Below, one piece after another: positions 60,485 to 64,000 of a stretch of 64,000 nt of DNA. How positions within the stretch are numbered: position 1 is the first letter of the stretch; each line of letters starts with the position of its first letter. The notes below the pieces were generated by a model. It was not told where the DNA came from, searched no databases, and saw only the letters and a program-made list of their open reading frames with translations. A program made the translations under genes and the position numbers. Origin of the DNA: Gossypium raimondii. Lineage: Eukaryota; Streptophyta; Magnoliopsida; Malvales; Malvaceae. Location: contig NC_068566.1 in assembly GCF_025698545.1 (NCBI RefSeq), positions 46,231,192 through 46,295,191 of the forward strand. The letters run 5' to 3'.

Positions 60485-62797
60485 TTAATGTTGTTCGTTG
60501 CGCGGCTGCTTTGTCTTTTGACCCACCGGGCTTTCTGCTTTTCTCTTCTTGATTTCACCAACTAGTCTCTTGACGTAAGATATGTATCCGTCAACATTGA
60601 ATTTCCTTCTGCATCCAGCATAGTTCATGTATCGTATTTTCCCGAAAACGGGTCTCTCTCGCCATCCCTAATTTAATTGCCAGTGAAACAAATGTAGGAT
60701 AGCACGAATGAGAAGGCAACAAGAGGCATTGTCATGAATCAAACCATAAGACAGAAACTAAAACAACAAAGACAAACCTGGTCGTGCACGCCGCATATTG
60801 ACCACATGCAACCAACGTAACCATTTGGATCCCTCCCATCAATTTCGTACTGCAACGAAGAGTTTCATGTCACTTTTGCATTGATATCAAAGGAAGGAAA
60901 ATGCATCATTACTTACCTTGTCATTTAGATATATGCATATTTCAAGTGCCTCTTTAGGTCCCTTTGTCCACTCCAGAATCTTTTTTGCCCAATACATGCT
61001 GTATATGGTTTTGAAATTTAGAACAAGCGCATCCCGAATAACTGAGAAGAGATATGCAAACTACATTCTCAACTTGCAATAAAAAAGAAAAAAGTAGAGT
61101 TTATCGAGAAGTCACTTGCCGCATAAAGCCGTGCATTTTCCCATAATGAACCATCTCAAGCTGTGAAGCATTCCAAAGCTGAAAGTAGGGGCAGAATAAT
61201 AAAAACTTAGAGCGAAAACAAAAACCCTCGGCATAGCAAAGAACACAATGAAAGTCAACAGTTTGCTTACGGGATCAGCCGTTTGTGCCTTCTCCAATTG
61301 CTCCATCCTACAAATTCAAGAGTTATTTGCAATTCACTCGAAACAAAGTGAATGATCAAGACAACAGAAAACCACTCACGTGTAAGTATGTTCTCGTTTA
61401 TCAGAGGCATGGTCCATCAATGTCTTTCGTGCCCATTCCCATGCCCCCTGCATAGTATCATAATTCGGCTGATAATAGCAAAAGTTATCGGCAAGTTCTC
61501 TGCGCACAATCAACTCTTCTAAAAACGTATCAACTGCCTTCAGCGTAGCAAGTAAGATGAAACAATGAACACCATGGATCAGACATTAAAAAAAGCAAGC
61601 TATAGAATGATTAGAGAATCAATTGCTACAAACCTGAGCATTATGTTTCCGAAAACTACGTGCCTCTAAGGCACATCTCTGTGCAGATATCTGACCAAAA
61701 TGTAGATAAGGAGACAAACAAGAGAGAGCTCGCGGTTTTAAAGGATTATTCCGGTCCATACTATAACTCTTCAACCTTTTTGTCAAGAAACCATCTTTAT
61801 TTCCCATCAATACTTCCATTGCTGCAATTTCTCCGGGTTCGCACCATTCAATTTCAGGTACTTCAGCCCCATTCCTGGCCATAAAAAAACACCAGCATTA
61901 TCAACCCAAAAGTTACTCTCATCTCAACTCCACCCAAATGTACAAATTTCTAACCTCAAAACATCGGCAATGAGACCATCCCAATCTAAAAACCGATCCG
62001 TTGCATTGTCCCATTTCTTATTCGGTGGTTGCAGAGTCGGAAAATCGATTAAGTACTCAGGAATCAGTTTATTTATCTTACCCCTAATTGTCTTAGCACT
62101 ATACTCCAGCTTATCCGATGCAAGCCAAACAGGAACTACATTATGAGCATCAACCTCATGTATAGTCACTGAATCACTCACTCTTTTACAAATTTCATCT
62201 TTACATTTTCGAATCTGCCTTAATGGTGAGAAATCTGTAACTAAAAGTGAAGCTTTACATTCTCCAAGAAACTTTGGTATTGTTTCTTCAGCTGTTCCCT
62301 AAAGAATAAACACATAATTCACAACCTTTTACATGAACAATGCTAATAAAGCCATTCACTTAATACATAATTTACTTGAACATTCAAAACAAATTGGTGA
62401 AACACTTTGGACTATAATTGCCAAAACCCTAAAACAAAAAATGGGTTTAATTAAAAAAAACCATAAAAACACTTACTTGAAACAAGAAGAATGGAATCTG
62501 GGTATGTTCAATACTTTTCTGTAATTGACGTAAACCCTTAAGCATGAACCCTAATTGCCTTGCTTTAGCCCCTAAGAATTGATCAAAAAGATTGAAAGCT
62601 ATAGCGACGGGCACATTGGCCTTGTTGGCTTGATCAACGGCGTGGATCAAAGCCCAGTTGTCGTTCAACCGTTGATCTCTAAACATCCAGTACACAACGG
62701 GACCATTTTGCGGTGGATGAGACCCTTCCTTAAGGACATGAATCCGACCCAGTTGTACGGAGGTTGGTTTGGTTGAAGCTGAAGGTAGAGAAGCCAT
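60485..62797 (-). CDS. PHR1: Class II CPD photolyase
   Basis: Nine exons on the minus strand: 62797-62477, 62298-61955, 61874-61634, 61537-61380, 61307-61271, 61178-61120, 60998-60917, 60849-60778 and 60667-60485; 498 codons plus stop. The enzyme uses FAD and blue or UV-A light to split cyclobutane pyrimidine dimers in DNA (Arabidopsis PHR1/UVR2). Family phrases: [20 protein letters not shown] (antenna domain), [95 protein letters not shown] and [20 protein letters not shown]. The opening MASLPSAST is as expected and the length is normal. Intron 6 must use a GC-AG pair: the donor GCAAGT at 61119 is the only one that keeps ATG-CGC in frame. Other introns are GT-AG. Light or UV-B control is known for the family; no element was checked here. 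Confidence 0.95.
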
Positions 62798-63065
62798 GGA
62801 GAGGATAAAGAGGGAGGGAAGCGAAGGGCGTTTGCTAAAGTGCGCCAGTAGGGTGGAGGGCGTAGTTTAGCAAGGCGGGGGGGATTGATTGAGGATGAAG
62901 AGAAATTGGAGGGAAGCTGGCAACCAGATACCGTTTGAAGTTGTGGTTTTGAAACGATATACGTGGATAAGATAGAAATCTGACACGTGGTACTTAGTCA
63001 CGAAATAGACTTAATTTGGTTATTAACTTTACCCGCGAACTATAGGCTTCAACTGTTTTTTAATA
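62798..63065. promoter_or_regulatory. Presumed photolyase promoter and 5' UTR
   Basis: By position. The 100 bases next to the ATG are less AT-rich than the surroundings. Two ACGTG-core words are seen (ATACGTGGAT near 62960 and TGACACGTGGTA near 62982). The second is a G-box-like CACGTG, a common site for light-linked bZIP or bHLH factors. Function is inferred. Confidence 0.45.
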
Positions 63066-63075
63066 TATAATTATA

Positions 63076-63439
63076 GTTAAAATTTGCCACAAGTCCCTGT
63101 ACGTTTGGAAATTAATAATTTAGTCCCTGTACATTTATTTCATGGAATTTAGTCCTTTACTTTTCACATTTCAAAATTCAGGTCCTACTGTTAACACTAT
63201 TAATTTTTTTGGTTAAATTCAAGTTAATTACAAAGTTATTTTTAATTACATGACTACCAAGTGAGTATGTTTATTATTTTAAAATGTCATAGTAGCAAAT
63301 TTAACAAAAAAATATCACTGTTAACAATTGGACCTGACTTTTAAAAACTAAAAATTAAAGGACTAAATTCCATGAAATAGAAGTATTTGGACTAAACTTC
63401 TAATTTTGAAAGTATAGAGACTTATGACATATTTTAACC
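63076..63439. repeat. Foldback MULE-like MITE
   Basis: The ends GTTAAAATTTGCCACAAGTC and (inverted) GGTTAAAATATGTCATAAGTC form a long inverted repeat with arms of about 150 bases, the whole being 364 bp. It is flanked by TATAATTATA on both sides (63066-63075 and 63440-63449), fitting a 9-10 bp duplication, although such an AT-rich word is weak proof. No coding region. Confidence 0.65.
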
Positions 63440-63520
63440 TATAATTATATATCATATGTTTATTAAAATTTTAATATATAATTATTGAAATAATTATTTT
63501 AAATTTATAAACTTCAAAAC

Positions 63521-63892
63521 ATTCTAATTACATCCTAAACTATCAATGTTATATTAATTAGGTATTTTGTTATTAAAACCATTAAATGACACGTAAAATC
63601 TTATGCAAATTGACTTTAAAATAAAAATTTTGTAGAAATAGAATGTTGGTGTATAACTTTAAAACTAAAAACAAAGCAAAACGGGAAAAAAGTGAACGAT
63701 AAAGTTTCTATAAAGTTTCAAACCGTAAAATTAAGGTTTTAAAACATCATTTTACAATTTTCATTTTTTAAGTTTTCATTTAATATTATGACACATAAGA
63801 TCTAGCATGCCATTTAATGGTTAAATTAACGATTTTTAGTAGTCTAGGGACCTAAATGATATAACCCTGATAGCTTGAGTTGTAATTAGAAT
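63521..63892. repeat. Second foldback repeat, next to the previous one
   Basis: The left arm starts ATTCTAATTACATCCTAAAC and the inverted right arm starts ATTCTAATTACAACTCAAGC. Both continue through ATTAGGTATTTTGT / TTTAGGTCCCTAGA and CATTAAATGACACG / CATTAAATGGCATG. The arms are near 130 bases and well diverged. Exact ends and target duplication not found. Confidence 0.5.
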
Positions 63893-64000
63893 GACTCTAA
63901 TCATAGTTTGGGGATGTCATTTAAAGACCAATTTAAAATGAGGGTCATAATTTGGGGATGTTTGTGCAATTAAATCTAATCATAATGGGTGAAAATATTT

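Noticed and set aside
62333-62776. Plus-strand open frames of 63-65 codons
   Set aside because: They lie antisense to photolyase exons and introns and have no family likeness.
39364-62797. A functional gene cluster or operon among the right-hand genes
   Set aside because: The genes differ in pathway and strand and have separate promoters by position; they are ordinary plant neighbours.

Overview
This is a stretch of plant nuclear DNA. It has AT-rich intergenic DNA, multi-exon genes with GT-AG introns, and nested transposons. The best organism clue is a broken cytochrome P450 at 16.7-18.4 kb. Its last exon looks, from memory, almost the same as cotton CYP706B1, the (+)-delta-cadinene 8-hydroxylase of gossypol synthesis. 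With several repeats that look cotton-like, this points to Gossypium or a close relative. No database search could be run, so species and subgenome are open.

Left part (1-29 kb): a copper amine oxidase (CuAO) cluster, all on the minus strand, broken up by mobile DNA. An open first exon of one gene runs off the left edge (1-1230). A broken 3' piece of another copy lies at 3.2-4.0 kb. A complete five-exon copy lies at 25.8-28.9 kb and carries a single one-base frameshift. Between the last two sit an 11.2-kb CACTA (En/Spm) transposon with intact ends and decayed genes (5246-16453), the CYP706 pseudogene, and a complete-looking 5.0-kb Ty1/copia fossil (19112-24116) nested in a LINE-type RNase H fragment. 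A likely solo LTR follows at 25.3-25.8 kb.

Middle (29.9-39.2 kb): repeats only. A decayed hAT element (about 29864-35722) is split by a 2.7-kb insertion with an exact 5-bp target duplication. Next comes a palindromic MULE-like element with a 9-bp target duplication (35872-39200), itself split by a 2.57-kb solo LTR with a 5-bp target duplication.

Right part (39.3-64 kb): ordinary intact host genes. They are a maspardin/SPG21 alpha/beta-hydrolase (+), an IBA57-type mitochondrial folate-binding Fe-S assembly protein (-), a DUF1442 protein (+), an ICT1-like organellar release factor (-), a myeloid-leukemia-factor-type protein (-) and a class II CPD photolyase (-). All exon chains were traced by hand and close in frame. 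The genes are not an operon and share no obvious pathway. As I recall the Arabidopsis locus numbers, though, CYP706, CuAO, maspardin and IBA57 also sit together near At4g12130-At4g12330, and DUF1442 and the photolyase near At1g12320-At1g12370. The window therefore looks like an old conserved gene neighbourhood, enlarged by transposons on its left side. I saw no clearly new biological system; the most informative oddities are the nested insertions with readable target duplications and the CACTA terminal arrays.
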